A stretch of DNA of 64,000 bases, taken from positions 13,649-77,648 of the forward strand of contig CAYHFW010000009.1 of NCBI GenBank assembly GCA_964355975.1, read 5' to 3'. The notes under the pieces were generated by a model. That model ran no database searches, was not told the DNA's origin, and saw only the letters and a program-made list of their open reading frames with translations. Position numbers and translations under genes: made by a program. Position 1 is the stretch's first letter, and each line of letters opens with the position of its first letter. This DNA comes from F1-60-MAGs104 sp964355975 (lineage in GTDB: Bacteria; Planctomycetota; Phycisphaerae; Phycisphaerales; SM1A02). This document shows positions 42,058 to 51,093 of the stretch, piece after piece.

Positions 42058-44901
42058 GTGGTCGATGTGTGTGGCGGACTCATGCATAGTGTCGCCCTGA
42101 AGTCAGATGGAACGGTGCGCGCGTGGGGAGGCTCCACCCATGGGCAGGCAGCAGTACCTGCAGGTCTAGGGGGTGTGACTGGGATCGGCGCTGGGCGCTT
42201 CCACACGGCGGTGATCGGCAGCGACGGCAAGATCTCGTGCTGGGGTCAAGACATCTACGGCCAATGCGCAGTGCCGACCTCGACGCCGAGCGTGACTCAG
42301 ATCTCGGCTGGCTATTCGCACACTGCAGCGGTGCGGGCTGATGGCACGGTCGACTGTTGGGGATCTAACTGGAATGGCGAGACGACGGTGCCAAGCACCC
42401 TCGGAGGCGTTATCCAAGTTGCGGCGGGTTTTGGACACACCGCAGCGCTGACGAGTGCGCGCACGGTCGTGTGTTGGGGAGACAATGTGAACGGAGCATG
42501 CAATGTCCCCGCGGGCATGGCGAATGTCACGCAAGTAGCCGCTGGATGGGGTTTCACCGTGGCTCTCTTGGAAGGTGGTGCAGTCAATAGTTGGGGCAAC
42601 TGGACCACTTGGTCGGTACCCGGCGATGTGGGGGTCGCGAGCCAAGTCGCCGCGGGGTACGAGCACACGGTCGTGCGACGAGCCACGGGCACTGTTCGGT
42701 GCTGGGGCGACAACTACTTTGGCCAGTGCAACGTGCCGGGAACACTCGTCGCCAGCAGTGCGGTGGCGGGGCTGTACCACACGATCCTCTTGCGACCCGA
42801 CGGCACGGTTGGATGTTGGGGGCAGAACACGTATGGCCAATGCGATGTCCCACCAGACTTGCAAGGCATCGTTGAGATCGGCGGAGGCGCCGAGCACACG
42901 GCGGCGCTGCGATCCGACGGAACCGTTGCTTGCTGGGGGAGCAATCAGTTCGGCCAGGCGGCAGTTCCAGTCGGCCTCGGAGGGGTCCAGCACATCGCAG
43001 CGGGAGGTTCGACCACGCTTGCGATCCTCTCAGCAGAGCGGAGTGGCTGTGGAAACTCGAGTGGCGCTGGGACAGCGACACTTTCGACTGGCGGCTGCGC
43101 ATGGGAGAATGTCGGCATTTGGACATGGAGCAACGGCGGCGGCCCCCAGGTTCCGGGTGCGCAGACCGATGTGGACTTCAGCGCCTACGGCAGCGTGGGC
43201 AGCACCTGCGACGCGCGTTGCGGCACCCTGCACGCGTATTCCGGCTCGAGCCTGCTCGTGCCTGTAGATCTGAGCATTCCCAGTGCGTCCCAGCCTGATC
43301 ACTCGATCGATGTCGCAACGACCGCGACGATGGCAGGTCGCATCTGGCTGCTGGGCGCGGCTGCGGCGACGCTTCCGGATGACCTCAATGTTCCCGTTCT
43401 TCGTTGCAACACCCCCATCAAGAGTTTCGACCTCATCCAGTCGAATGTTCCAGCGCCGGCGGGCAAGTTCCTCACACTCGTGCCGTCGATGGTTGGCTCG
43501 CAGATTCTCTACTCGCTTTCGCTCAGGAATCTCCCCGGAGGCGGCGCGACTGAAGCGAACTCTGATGCCAGCGCCAGCGGACGCGCGATCGCTGCCGAAG
43601 TGATCGACGTGAACGACGATGGCTTCGACGACCTCGCGCTTGCAATCAACTTCTCAAATCCACAGAGCGGACTCCTTCAGATCTTGATGAACGACGGAAC
43701 AGGCGCGCTTGGAACATCGAGCCAGCTCTATCCGATTGAGGGTTCCCAACTGACCTGTCTTGCGACGGGTGATGTGAATGGCGATGGACTTGAGGACGCT
43801 GCGGTCGGGCTGGCAACTGGTCGCATTCACAATTGGCGCAATCTGGGTGAGGGAGATCTGCAGAATCCATCCTCGTTCCCGACGGGCAGCGACATTCCAA
43901 TATCGCTCGCCATCATCTCTCGCAGCACCGCCGGCTCAGGTCTCGCCATGCAGTCAGGTGGGTACACCAGCGGTTCGACCAGCGGGGGCAGCAAGGTAAC
44001 CACATTCAATGAGTCTGGGACGCAGACGGGGTCGATCTCAACGGACGGAACGACGCCGACCACGATGGTCGGGAGAGGTCGCGATGTGGCCACAGGCGGA
44101 AGCAGTTCTGCGACGCTCACGCCTGCGCTCGGCGCCAGTGGGAAGGTCGCGGTCTTTCGGATCGACTCCGACTCCAAAGGCAACCCGGTGCCGACGCTCG
44201 TGCAGACGATCAACATCCCCGGATCCCCTGCGCTCATGGACATGGCCGATGTCGATGGCGACGGCTTTCGCGAGATCATCACGGCAAATCATGCTCCCGA
44301 GTCGCTCGGCGATGCCGCGGGCACGCCGGTGCTGACTTTGATGCGTGGTTCTCCGACCGGATTCAGTGCTGCGATCCCGTTCGCTCCTGACGGTGCGAGT
44401 AGCGGCGAGGATGTTTCTCTTGTCGACACCAACAATGACGGAGTTCGTGACATTGTGAGCGTTCACCACACAGTGGGTGCTACGACCCAGGCCGCGATCA
44501 TTCGGCTGGCGATCTGCCGAGATGACAGTGGTGCGCCGTGCAATGATCTCGGCACGACCTTCACTGTCGAGAGCCAGACTCTGCTGAGCGACTCGACCCA
44601 GCCCTCGTTCACTGTCCGTGGCGACCTCAACGGTCACGGCGGCGACGACTTCTACCTCGTAGACGAGCCACCGTCGAGCGGGGTCGCTGGGCTCGTCGGC
44701 AGCACCGGCCGCCCCTATCTCGGTGCAGACTTCTGCATCGGCGACCTCACACACGACAATGCCGTCGATGGAGGCGACCTGAGCCAATTGCTCGTGGTGT
44801 GGGGCCTCGCGGGCGAATACTCCGCCGACTTCAATCGGGACGGAGTGGTCGATGGCGGCGATCTCGGAATAATGCTCGGATCTTGGGGGTTCTGCAACTA
44901 G
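42046..44901 (+). CDS. RCC1-repeat / FG-GAP secreted protein with dockerin-like tag, 5'-truncated
   Basis: The frame begins inside an RCC1 repeat at the junction with the sulfatase fragment; the first usable Met is at 42082, with no signal peptide and no Shine-Dalgarno. About eight RCC1 repeats of roughly 50 residues follow (VACWGSNQFGQAAVP-type). Then come a Cys-containing linker (SGNSGAG-like to about 43450) and FG-GAP/VCBS repeats with Ca-binding DVNDDGFDDLAL and DVNGDGLEDAAVG. The C-terminus has the tag DLTHDNAVDGGDL / DFNRDGVVDGGDL ending GSWGFCN. Such proteins are normally exported, so this copy is probably silent or non-functional in its present form. Confidence 0.78.
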   Translation, partial: QIQGVVDVCGGLMHSVALKSDGTVRAWGGSTHGQAAVPAGLGGVTGIGAGRFHTAVIGSDGKISCWGQDIYGQCAVPTSTPSVTQISAGYSHTAAVRADGTVDCWGSNWNGETTVPSTLGGVIQVAAGFGHTAALTSARTVVCWGDNVNGACNVPAGMANVTQVAAGWGFTVALLEGGAVNSWGNWTTWSVPGDVGVASQVAAGYEHTVVRRATGTVRCWGDNYFGQCNVPGTLVASSAVAGLYHTILLRPDGTVGCWGQNTYGQCDVPPDLQGIVEIGGGAEHTAALRSDGTVACWGSNQFGQAAVPVGLGGVQHIAAGGSTTLAILSAERSGCGNSSGAGTATLSTGGCAWENVGIWTWSNGGGPQVPGAQTDVDFSAYGSVGSTCDARCGTLHAYSGSSLLVPVDLSIPSASQPDHSIDVATTATMAGRIWLLGAAAATLPDDLNVPVLRCNTPIKSFDLIQSNVPAPAGKFLTLVPSMVGSQILYSLSLRNLPGGGATEANSDASASGRAIAAEVIDVNDDGFDDLALAINFSNPQSGLLQILMNDGTGALGTSSQLYPIEGSQLTCLATGDVNGDGLEDAAVGLATGRIHNWRNLGEGDLQNPSSFPTGSDIPISLAIISRSTAGSGLAMQSGGYTSGSTSGGSKVTTFNESGTQTGSISTDGTTPTTMVGRGRDVATGGSSSATLTPALGASGKVAVFRIDSDSKGNPVPTLVQTINIPGSPALMDMADVDGDGFREIITANHAPESLGDAAGTPVLTLMRGSPTGFSAAIPFAPDGASSGEDVSLVDTNNDGVRDIVSVHHTVGATTQAAIIRLAICRDDSGAPCNDLGTTFTVESQTLLSDSTQPSFTVRGDLNGHGGDDFYLVDEPPSSGVAGLVGSTGRPYLGADFCIGDLTHDNAVDGGDLSQLLVVWGLAGEYSADFNRDGVVDGGDLGIMLGSWGFCN

Positions 44902-45196
44902 CAGGCCCCCAAACTCGGCGCTCAGCAACGCCGATCACAGTTCTCCTCGTGGGGGCGGCCGCGGAAGCCGGCGTGGCACTGATCGGTGGTCACACGAGAG
45001 ACCTGACTCTAGTTTTCTGGACTCCAGTTGTTTGTGTCACTGAGTTGATCCGCTCCGGAAGCACCTCGGAGCTTCAGCACCCGTCGCCGTCAACGCTATT
45101 CTGGTCGTCCATGAACGGCTGCGTGACGAGCCGCCGGGCTCTTCCATTTGGTGTGTAACCGTATCCCATCGGATTTTCCGACGCGACGCCTTGCTG
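44902..45196. other. Intergenic region
   Basis: About 295 bp with no gene seen. It separates the RCC1-type gene from the polysaccharide deacetylase and must contain the latter's promoter; I found no convincing -35/-10 pair or terminator. Confidence 0.4.
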
Positions 45197-46087
45197 ATGC
45201 AGCTCAAGACACACGACCGTTACGACTACGTCCCACTGCGCGGCCGCGCCGACTATGCGTGGCCGGGTGGGCATCGACTGGCCGTCTATTTCGCGCTCAA
45301 TCTCGAGCATTTCTCGTACGGCGAGGGGCTGGGCGCCGAGCTGGCGCCGGGAGGACCGCAGCCCGATATTCTCAACTTCGCATGGCGCGATTACGGCAAT
45401 CGCGTCGGCGCTTGGTACATGCTCGACGCCTTCGACGCGCTGAACCTGCCCATGGCGGCGCTGGTCAACAGCACGATGTACGACTATGCGCCGAGCCTGG
45501 TGGCGGCTTGCCGTGCGCGCGGTGACGAGATCGTGGGTCATGGCCGCACCAACTCTGAGCGGCAGGGCGAGTTCGACGAGACGGCTGAACGAGTCCTGAT
45601 CGATGACGCCACGAGGCGCATGGCGGAAGCCGAAGGGCGTCACCCAGAAGGCTGGCTGGGTCCCTGGATCTCACAAAGCCATCGCACGCCCGACCTCTTG
45701 GCCGAGGCGGGATACCGCTACCTGCTCGACTGGTGTATGGACGACCAGCCGGTGTGGTTGCGCTGCCGAGGCGGGCGGCGCATCCTCGCGGTGCCTTACC
45801 CGCAGGAAGTGAACGACATCCCGCAGATCGCCGCGCGCAAGGTCGGGGGTGCGGACTTTGCCGACATCATCATCGACCAGTTCGAAGAGATGCTCGAGCT
45901 GTCCCAGAAGCGGCCGCTGGTGATGGGTGTGGCCTTGCATGCTTACCTCGTCGGCCAGCCCCATCGCCTGCGACATCTCAAGCGCGCACTGCGGCACATC
46001 GCGGCGCGACGAGAGCAGATCTGGCTCACAACGCCAGGCGCCATCGCCCAGCATTGCATGTCGTTGCCGGCGGGCGTCGTTCCGTAA
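45197..46087 (+). CDS. Polysaccharide deacetylase (CE4-like, PuuE/allantoinase subgroup)
   Basis: A 296-residue cytoplasmic-type protein without signal peptide (a TTG two codons earlier is also open). Landmarks are HRLAVYFALNLEHFSYGEG, GNRVGAWYMLDAFDALNLPM, DEIVGHGRTNSERQGEFDE, and GPWISQSHRTPDLLAEAGYR. The order of motifs is that of the NodB-like fold in the PuuE/allantoinase subgroup, which includes enzymes not acting on polysaccharide. Codon choice looks different from the flanking planctomycete genes (many GCC, CTG and GTG codons), which hints at transfer from a proteobacterium. It sits between a truncated gene and a toxin-antitoxin relic. Confidence 0.8.
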   Translation: MQLKTHDRYDYVPLRGRADYAWPGGHRLAVYFALNLEHFSYGEGLGAELAPGGPQPDILNFAWRDYGNRVGAWYMLDAFDALNLPMAALVNSTMYDYAPSLVAACRARGDEIVGHGRTNSERQGEFDETAERVLIDDATRRMAEAEGRHPEGWLGPWISQSHRTPDLLAEAGYRYLLDWCMDDQPVWLRCRGGRRILAVPYPQEVNDIPQIAARKVGGADFADIIIDQFEEMLELSQKRPLVMGVALHAYLVGQPHRLRHLKRALRHIAARREQIWLTTPGAIAQHCMSLPAGVVP

Positions 46088-46457
46088 AGTGAGCATCTTC
46101 GTCCGCGCCCAGCAACGCTGCCGCCGGCAGAGGTTGTGGTGAAGTCGCTGGCGAACGAGGGCTCCAGCGGCGTGGTGTCATCGGTCGTCGGAATCGACAC
46201 GTCACGAGGACGTGTCGAAAAAAGGCAATAATTTCGACAAGTGCGGTTGACGCGCTGGTGCGCAGTTGGTCTCGAGAGGCGATCACGGTATCGGGCGCCA
46301 ACGCATTGGGTCAGTGCACTCTCCTCGTGGATCCGAGCAGCCGAAGTGATCTTGGTGCCAAAACGGGTCGCGATGGAAGGGGGCCCAATGCAGAAGCTTG
46401 CAAGGAAGCCATGCGGCGAGTTGGCGTTTGAAGTACACGTTAGAATCAGCCTGCATT
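46088..46457. other. Intergenic region
   Basis: About 370 bp with no credible gene on either strand. It lies between the probable transferred deacetylase and the second MNT/HEPN locus, and may be scar sequence of the accessory region. A short inverted repeat ACACGTC-ACGAGG-ACGTGTC is visible near 46198-46217. Confidence 0.4.
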
Positions 46458-46766
46458 ATGGTCGATTTCACACGCGCAATCCTCGATCGTGTTCGTGATC
46501 TGTGCGCGTGTCACGGAGTTTCGCGTCTCGAGCTCACTGGCTCGGCGGCTCGCGATGACTTCGATCCGCGCAGCAGCGACATCGACTTGCTTGTGGAGTT
46601 TCTTCCAAGCGCCAACATCTCGGCGCTTGCGTTCGTCGAGTTCGCAGATGCGCTGGAGCAGATTTTCGAACGGCGCGTCGACCTGATCGAATTGAGCGCT
46701 GTGAAGAACCCGATCCTGCGCGCGGCGTTCCTGCGTGACAGAGTGCCGTTCTATGCAGCAGCGTGA
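46458..46766 (+). CDS. MNT-type nucleotidyltransferase antitoxin
   Basis: A 102-residue minimal nucleotidyltransferase with intact core: LELTGSAARDDFDPRSSDID (GSxAR and the metal-binding SDIDLLVEF), then AFVEFADALEQIFERRVDLI. In MNT/HEPN systems this protein AMP-ylates and silences the HEPN RNase. The start at 46458 excludes an N-terminal extension that is open but unlike the family. Its end overlaps the toxin start by 13 bases. The antitoxin here is intact while the toxin is not. Confidence 0.82.
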   Translation: MVDFTRAILDRVRDLCACHGVSRLELTGSAARDDFDPRSSDIDLLVEFLPSANISALAFVEFADALEQIFERRVDLIELSAVKNPILRAAFLRDRVPFYAAA

Positions 46767-47065
46767 ACTTCGTGTGTAACTGATCGATGCGCTCGCAGCG
46801 GCCGAGCGGATCATCGCCATCCGCGCGGCGGTCGGATCTCAACGGCTTCGCGAGGATGAGATCGTGCGAGCTGCGATCGAGCGGCATCTGATCACGATTG
46901 GAGAGGCGCTCCAAAAGGCAAACGGGCTTGATGCGTCGGTCGACTCCAAGATCTCGCACCTTTTCGCGATCATCGGACTGCGAAATCGACTGGTGCCGCA
47001 TTGTCGCGCTTGCCGAAGGAGATGTTGACACGTTTGTGCGGGAACTTCGCATGCAGACTGAATGA
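46754..47065 (+). pseudogene. HEPN-domain toxin, degraded
   Basis: From the ATG at 46754 the frame reads eight codons and hits TAA (46778-46780). It then continues as LIDALAAAERIIAIRAAVGS and ERHLITIGEALQKANGL, the helical HEPN body, to GLRNRLV. A frameshift or short deletion at about 46993-47000 follows, in the middle of the R-x4-6-H motif. The true end (VALAEGDVDTFVRELR to the stop at 47063-47065) is in another frame. At least two lesions make a functional RNase unlikely. Confidence 0.75.
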
Positions 47066-47114
47066 CGGCGGGCAAAGGGACTCGAGAGGAGGCGGAGCCG
47101 AGTCAGAAGACCTA

Positions 47115-47136
47115 TTGCCCCTGCATGCAGGGGCAA
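47115..47136. repeat. 22-bp perfect palindrome
   Basis: TTGCCCCTGCA and its exact complement, centred on the TGCATGCA core, followed at 47141-47155 by a second inverted repeat GCGGGC-GCA-GCCCGC. It lies between the HEPN relic and the tRNA gene. It may be an extra hairpin beyond the tRNA terminator, or an integration-related sequence; neither is shown. Confidence 0.7.
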
Positions 47137-47172
47137 GGGCGCGGGCGCAGCCCGCGACATGTCCGCGGAAGG

Positions 47173-47204
47173 AAAAAAGCGACACGTTGCGTGTCGGCTT
47201 TTTT
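47173..47204. terminator. Bidirectional terminator
   Basis: Stem of about seven bases around GACAC-GTTGC-GTGTC (47181-47195), flanked by six A on one side and six T on the other, so it can work in both directions. It lies just beyond the 3' end of the minus-strand tRNA-Gly gene and may end its transcript. Confidence 0.85.
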
Positions 47205-47209
47205 ACTGA

Positions 47210-47282
<73 letters not shown>

Positions 47283-47487
47283 AGTAGATGCAAATGTAAC
47301 GGGCGCAACTCTGCAGTTGCAACCTTTGCCCCACACAGTTTCTGAACGGGTCGTTCGTGCAATGCCAACACAATCTGCACAAATCTTTCGTTGATTCAAC
47401 TTAGTTTCTCGCGTCAAGAATTGCGGTGCGTTCGAAGGATTCGCTCCCTTCACCGCACGTGGCCTCCTCGAGCGATGAGTCTCAACT

Positions 47488-48507
47488 ATGAATCACGCTG
47501 GCGATCCAGTTCGAACAATCATCCACGCATGCGTGATCGCATTCGTCACGCTCGCAGTCGGGGTCGGCCACGCGCAGGCACAGCAAACTCAGGTCGCGCC
47601 GCCTGCGCGCAAGGCGCCGACGATCCCCGCCGCGCCGCGCAAGGTTGTTCAGCCAGTTGTTCAGCCGGCCGCGCAGCCACCTGTTCTTGCCGCCGAACCC
47701 ACCGAAGCGCAGGGCGCGTCAACTCCGCCAACAGCAACTCCGCCAGCAGCGCCGCCAACCGCTGCCGCGCCAACCGCCGTTGTTGCTGCACCGCCCGCCG
47801 TTGAATCTGCGCCAAAACCGACGCTCGACGAGACGCGCCTCACGCTCAACAAGTGGATCGAGACGCAGCAGATCATCTCGAAGGAGCGCAACGACTGGCA
47901 ACAAGGAAAGGAAATCGTGCAGGGACGAATCGAACTCGTCTCGAAAGAAGTTGGATTGCTGCAGTCGAAGGTTGCGCAAGCCGAAGCTGCGGTTGTCGAG
48001 TCGAACAAAACCCGCGATGAACTCATTGCAGAGAACGACGTGCTGAAGGATTCCGCTACACGACTCTCAGCCGCAGTGACTGCGATGGAAGTTCAGATTC
48101 GCAAGCTTGTGAAGTTGATGCCTGAGCCGATCAAGGCGCGCATCGTGCCACTGCTCGATCGTGTTCCTGTCGATCCAGCCAAGACGCTTGTGTCCACCGC
48201 CGAGCGGTTTCAAAATGTGCTTGGAATTTTGAACGAACTGAACAAGGCGAACAGTGAAATTGCCGTGCACTACGAGATTCGAACGCTCGCCGATGGATCG
48301 ACGAGCGAAGTGCAGGTGCTCTATGTCGGACTCTCACAGGCCTACTACCTGAGTCCGCGTGGCGAAGCAGGTATTGGACGCCCAGGCGACGATGGTTGGC
48401 AGTGGCAGCCCGCACCGCTGACGGCTCCTGAGGTTCTGACCGCGCTCGAGATTCTTCAAGGCAAGCACACGCCATCCTTTGTTCCTCTTCCAATGAAAAT
48501 CCAATGA
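47488..48507 (+). CDS. DUF3450-like coiled-coil protein of the TonB locus
   Basis: A 339-residue exported protein: signal peptide to about residue 31 (GHAQAQ), a Pro/Ala-rich linker (35-105), then a long coiled coil (about 110-200; SKERNDWQQGKEIVQGRIEL, TRDELIAENDVLKDSATRLS). A globular tail contains VLYVGLSQAYYLSP and GWQWQPA. This arrangement, placed directly before an ExbB-like gene, matches DUF3450 proteins, which accompany TonB/ExbB/ExbD operons in many Gram-negative bacteria. Its stop overlaps the ExbB start by ATGA. It probably works in the periplasm with the extended ExbB protein. Confidence 0.8.
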   Translation: MNHAGDPVRTIIHACVIAFVTLAVGVGHAQAQQTQVAPPARKAPTIPAAPRKVVQPVVQPAAQPPVLAAEPTEAQGASTPPTATPPAAPPTAAAPTAVVAAPPAVESAPKPTLDETRLTLNKWIETQQIISKERNDWQQGKEIVQGRIELVSKEVGLLQSKVAQAEAAVVESNKTRDELIAENDVLKDSATRLSAAVTAMEVQIRKLVKLMPEPIKARIVPLLDRVPVDPAKTLVSTAERFQNVLGILNELNKANSEIAVHYEIRTLADGSTSEVQVLYVGLSQAYYLSPRGEAGIGRPGDDGWQWQPAPLTAPEVLTALEILQGKHTPSFVPLPMKIQ

Positions 48508-49937
48508 CCCTCGCTCAACGATCCATTCACATTCTTGCTGTGGCACTGCTCTCGGGCAGCGTCGCCTTCGCACAGTCGCCCGAACCAACGGTCGATGGCA
48601 ACAAGACAATCAGCCAAGCTGCCCGAAGCGCCGAGAGCGAACTCAACAAGAGCATCGCTGAACTCAACGCTGCCCGCGCGCAAGTCGCAACAGAGAAGTT
48701 GCCACTCTCGCAAGAGTTGACCGCACTCGAAGGTCAGGTCATTCAACTGCGCCGCGAGGGAGATTCGGTGCAGCGACTCGTTGATGCTGGAGCACTCGAG
48801 ATCGCAACGATGAAGGCGCAGGCCAAGGCGCGACAGGATGAGTTGACATACATCGGCAGTTTGCTCGACGAATATGCGCGCACCTTCGAGTCGAAGGTGG
48901 GTGTTGGAGAGATGCAGATCTACGGCGAGTCAGCAGAAAGCGCCAAGCAAGCGGTTGAGAACAAGACGCTCACCGATGCAGAGCGTTTCGAACGTCAGAC
49001 GGGCTTCACCGATACATCGATCAAGCGCCTCTTCGATGTCATCGGTGGCACACGATTCAAAGGAGTCGGTGTCGACACGATGGGCACAGTGCTCAACGGA
49101 CAGTTCGCGATGATCGGTCCGATCACTTTGTTTCGCGCTGACTCAGGCACCGCAGGAATCGCAGTCACGCAGCCTGGTTCGCCGAATCCTTTGATTCGTC
49201 CGCTCGAGGATGAACTGGCCGGAGCGATTGGATCACTCGTCGCATCGGGTGAGGGAACGCTGCCGCTCGATCCATCGCGCGGTGGGGCGCTCAAAGCACT
49301 CGTGCAGAAGACAAATCTCTTTCACATCTTTGAGAAGGGCGGTCCCATCATGTGGCCGCTGCTCGCAGCATCGGTCATCGCGCTCGCTGTCGTGCTCGAA
49401 CGATTGCTCTTCCTCGTGAATGAGGGTCGTAAGCGTAGTCAGAAGGCACTCAGCAACTTCTTTATCGAAGTCGGCAAGGGCAATCTCGCGGCAGCAATCG
49501 AAATCTCGAACCGCTCAAAGGATGCCATCGTCAACACGCTCGGCTATGCGCTTGCGCACCGCGATCAATCATTGGGTCACGCACTCGCGTTCGCAGAGAC
49601 GCGCGCGCTCAAGCGCTATCGCCGAGGATTAGCAATTCTCGATACGGTCATCACGCTCGCGCCGCTTCTCGGACTTCTGGGAACGGTCACTGGAATGATG
49701 GCGTCGTTCTCGGTGATCGGTGGCGACTTGAGTTCGCCAGGCGCGATCACCGGCGGAATTTCTGAGGCGCTCATCGCGACCGCCTTTGGACTCGTCATCG
49801 CCATCACCGCACTCTTGCCCTTCAACTATCTCAACACGCAGATCGAACAGATCGAAAACGAGATGGTCGGTTGCGGCGCACAACTCAAGTTGCTCGTTGA
49901 ACCAGTAAGCGAACACGATGCTGTGGGAGGCGGCTGA
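48504..49937 (+). CDS. ExbB/TolQ-family proton channel with periplasmic extension
   Basis: A 477-residue protein, about twice the length of classical ExbB. It has a signal peptide (to about 25, VAFAQ), a coiled-coil periplasmic region (30-120), a beta domain, then the MotA/TolQ/ExbB domain with three helices: PIMWPLLAASVIALAVVLER near 275, LDTVITLAPLLGLLGTVTGM near 380, and LIATAFGLVIAITALLPFNY near 430. These form the proton channel that energises TonB. The long form is typical of DUF3450-linked Ton systems. A GGGAGG just before the next gene overlaps its last codons. Confidence 0.9.
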   Translation: MTLAQRSIHILAVALLSGSVAFAQSPEPTVDGNKTISQAARSAESELNKSIAELNAARAQVATEKLPLSQELTALEGQVIQLRREGDSVQRLVDAGALEIATMKAQAKARQDELTYIGSLLDEYARTFESKVGVGEMQIYGESAESAKQAVENKTLTDAERFERQTGFTDTSIKRLFDVIGGTRFKGVGVDTMGTVLNGQFAMIGPITLFRADSGTAGIAVTQPGSPNPLIRPLEDELAGAIGSLVASGEGTLPLDPSRGGALKALVQKTNLFHIFEKGGPIMWPLLAASVIALAVVLERLLFLVNEGRKRSQKALSNFFIEVGKGNLAAAIEISNRSKDAIVNTLGYALAHRDQSLGHALAFAETRALKRYRRGLAILDTVITLAPLLGLLGTVTGMMASFSVIGGDLSSPGAITGGISEALIATAFGLVIAITALLPFNYLNTQIEQIENEMVGCGAQLKLLVEPVSEHDAVGGG

Positions 49938-49939
49938 GC

Positions 49940-50371
49940 ATGGCTGGCGGTGGAGGCGGACGCACCCGCGGCAAGAAAAAGAAGGCGCGACTCGAGATCA
50001 TTCCCCTGATCGACATCATCTTCTTCTTACTTGCGACATTCATCATGGTGTCGTTGAGCATGTCGAAGAATCAAGGCGTCAATGTCGCACTGCCTGGCGC
50101 ATCGACCGCGCAGAGTTTGGGCGACCAACAGGAACTCGACAAGGCGGTCACGCTCAGTGTGAATGACAAGGGCGAGTTGTTCTTCAACAAGGACAAGATC
50201 ACTCCAGCACAGCTGCCGATGAAACTGCAGACCTATAAGACGATGACGAAAGATCCGAAAGTCATCATCAACAGCGACGGCGCCGCCGACTTCAAACACG
50301 TTGTTGTCGTGCTCGATGAAGTGCGCAAGATCGGAATCGCCAAAGTCGGCATCAATACGGACAAAAAGTAA
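49940..50371 (+). CDS. ExbD/TolR biopolymer transport protein
   Basis: A 143-residue protein: basic cytoplasmic N-terminus, one helix (IPLIDIIFFLLATFIMVSLS, including the essential membrane Asp of the family), then the periplasmic domain ending with DEVRKIGIAKVGINTD. The ATG is two bases after the ExbB stop, with GGGAGG at 49925-49930. It completes the ExbB/ExbD motor. Confidence 0.92.
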   Translation: MAGGGGGRTRGKKKKARLEIIPLIDIIFFLLATFIMVSLSMSKNQGVNVALPGASTAQSLGDQQELDKAVTLSVNDKGELFFNKDKITPAQLPMKLQTYKTMTKDPKVIINSDGAADFKHVVVVLDEVRKIGIAKVGINTDKK

Positions 50372-51090
50372 TGATGGGCCGCGTCGTCCTATGTGCCATT
50401 GGCGCGGTGCTGATGCATCTTGCGATTTTGCTCTTTGGCGGATTCTTCTTCATGGATGACGCCGCTGCCACCACCAGCAAGCGCGACATCGAACTATTGA
50501 CCGCTGAAACTGAGAAGGACAAGCCCGAAGACAAGCCTGAAGAAAAGCCCCAAGAGCAGGAGCCGCTCAAGTCAGAGAATGAGACGCCGCCTGATCCAAA
50601 TGATGTCATCACAAGCACCGAGTCGCCGATTGCGAGTGATGACGCTCCTGCACTTGACGCCGCGAGTCTCAGCGCGCTCGAGCAGGCGCTCAACGGCAAC
50701 TCAGGTGGCAGCGGAGATTTCGGCGGCGGAGCATCGCTTGCCGGCGGAGGGCGCATCGGCGGGACTGGTCGAGGCGGCGGTGATTCAGAGCAACTCGATG
50801 GCGCGTTCAGCATGTCAGAGATTGACCAGAAGCCGCGCGCAGTCCATCAAGTGGCGGGCACCTATCCAGCAGAGTTGCGCTCGAAGAAACTCGAAGGAAT
50901 CGTCACGCTCATCTTCATCGTCGATGACTCGGGGCGCGTTGTGAATCCGCGCGTCGAAAAGTCTTCGCACACAGAATTCGAGAAGCCAGCGCTCGAGGCG
51001 CTGCGGCAGTGGAAATTTGAACCCGCACTCAAAGCCGGCAAGCCAGTGAGCTGTCGAATGCGCGTGCCAATTCGCTTTCAAACGAGGTAA
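50371..51090 (+). CDS. TonB family energy transducer
   Basis: A 239-residue protein. It has one N-terminal helix (VVLCAIGAVLMHLAILLFGG, containing the His typical of TonB), then an acidic/proline linker (EKDKPEDKPEEKPQEQEP), a Gly-rich segment, and the C-terminal TonB domain (about 155-239), with AVHQVAGTYPAELRSKKLEG and ALRQWKFEPALKAGKPV. It carries energy from ExbBD to outer-membrane receptors such as the one encoded at 55791. The start overlaps the ExbD stop (TAATG). Confidence 0.92.
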   Translation: MMGRVVLCAIGAVLMHLAILLFGGFFFMDDAAATTSKRDIELLTAETEKDKPEDKPEEKPQEQEPLKSENETPPDPNDVITSTESPIASDDAPALDAASLSALEQALNGNSGGSGDFGGGASLAGGGRIGGTGRGGGDSEQLDGAFSMSEIDQKPRAVHQVAGTYPAELRSKKLEGIVTLIFIVDDSGRVVNPRVEKSSHTEFEKPALEALRQWKFEPALKAGKPVSCRMRVPIRFQTR

Positions 51091-51093
51091 ATC

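Noticed and set aside
47488..50371. Tol-Pal system for the ExbB/ExbD-like genes
   Set aside because: A TonB gene with the C-terminal TonB domain follows directly, and no TolA, TolB or Pal is nearby.
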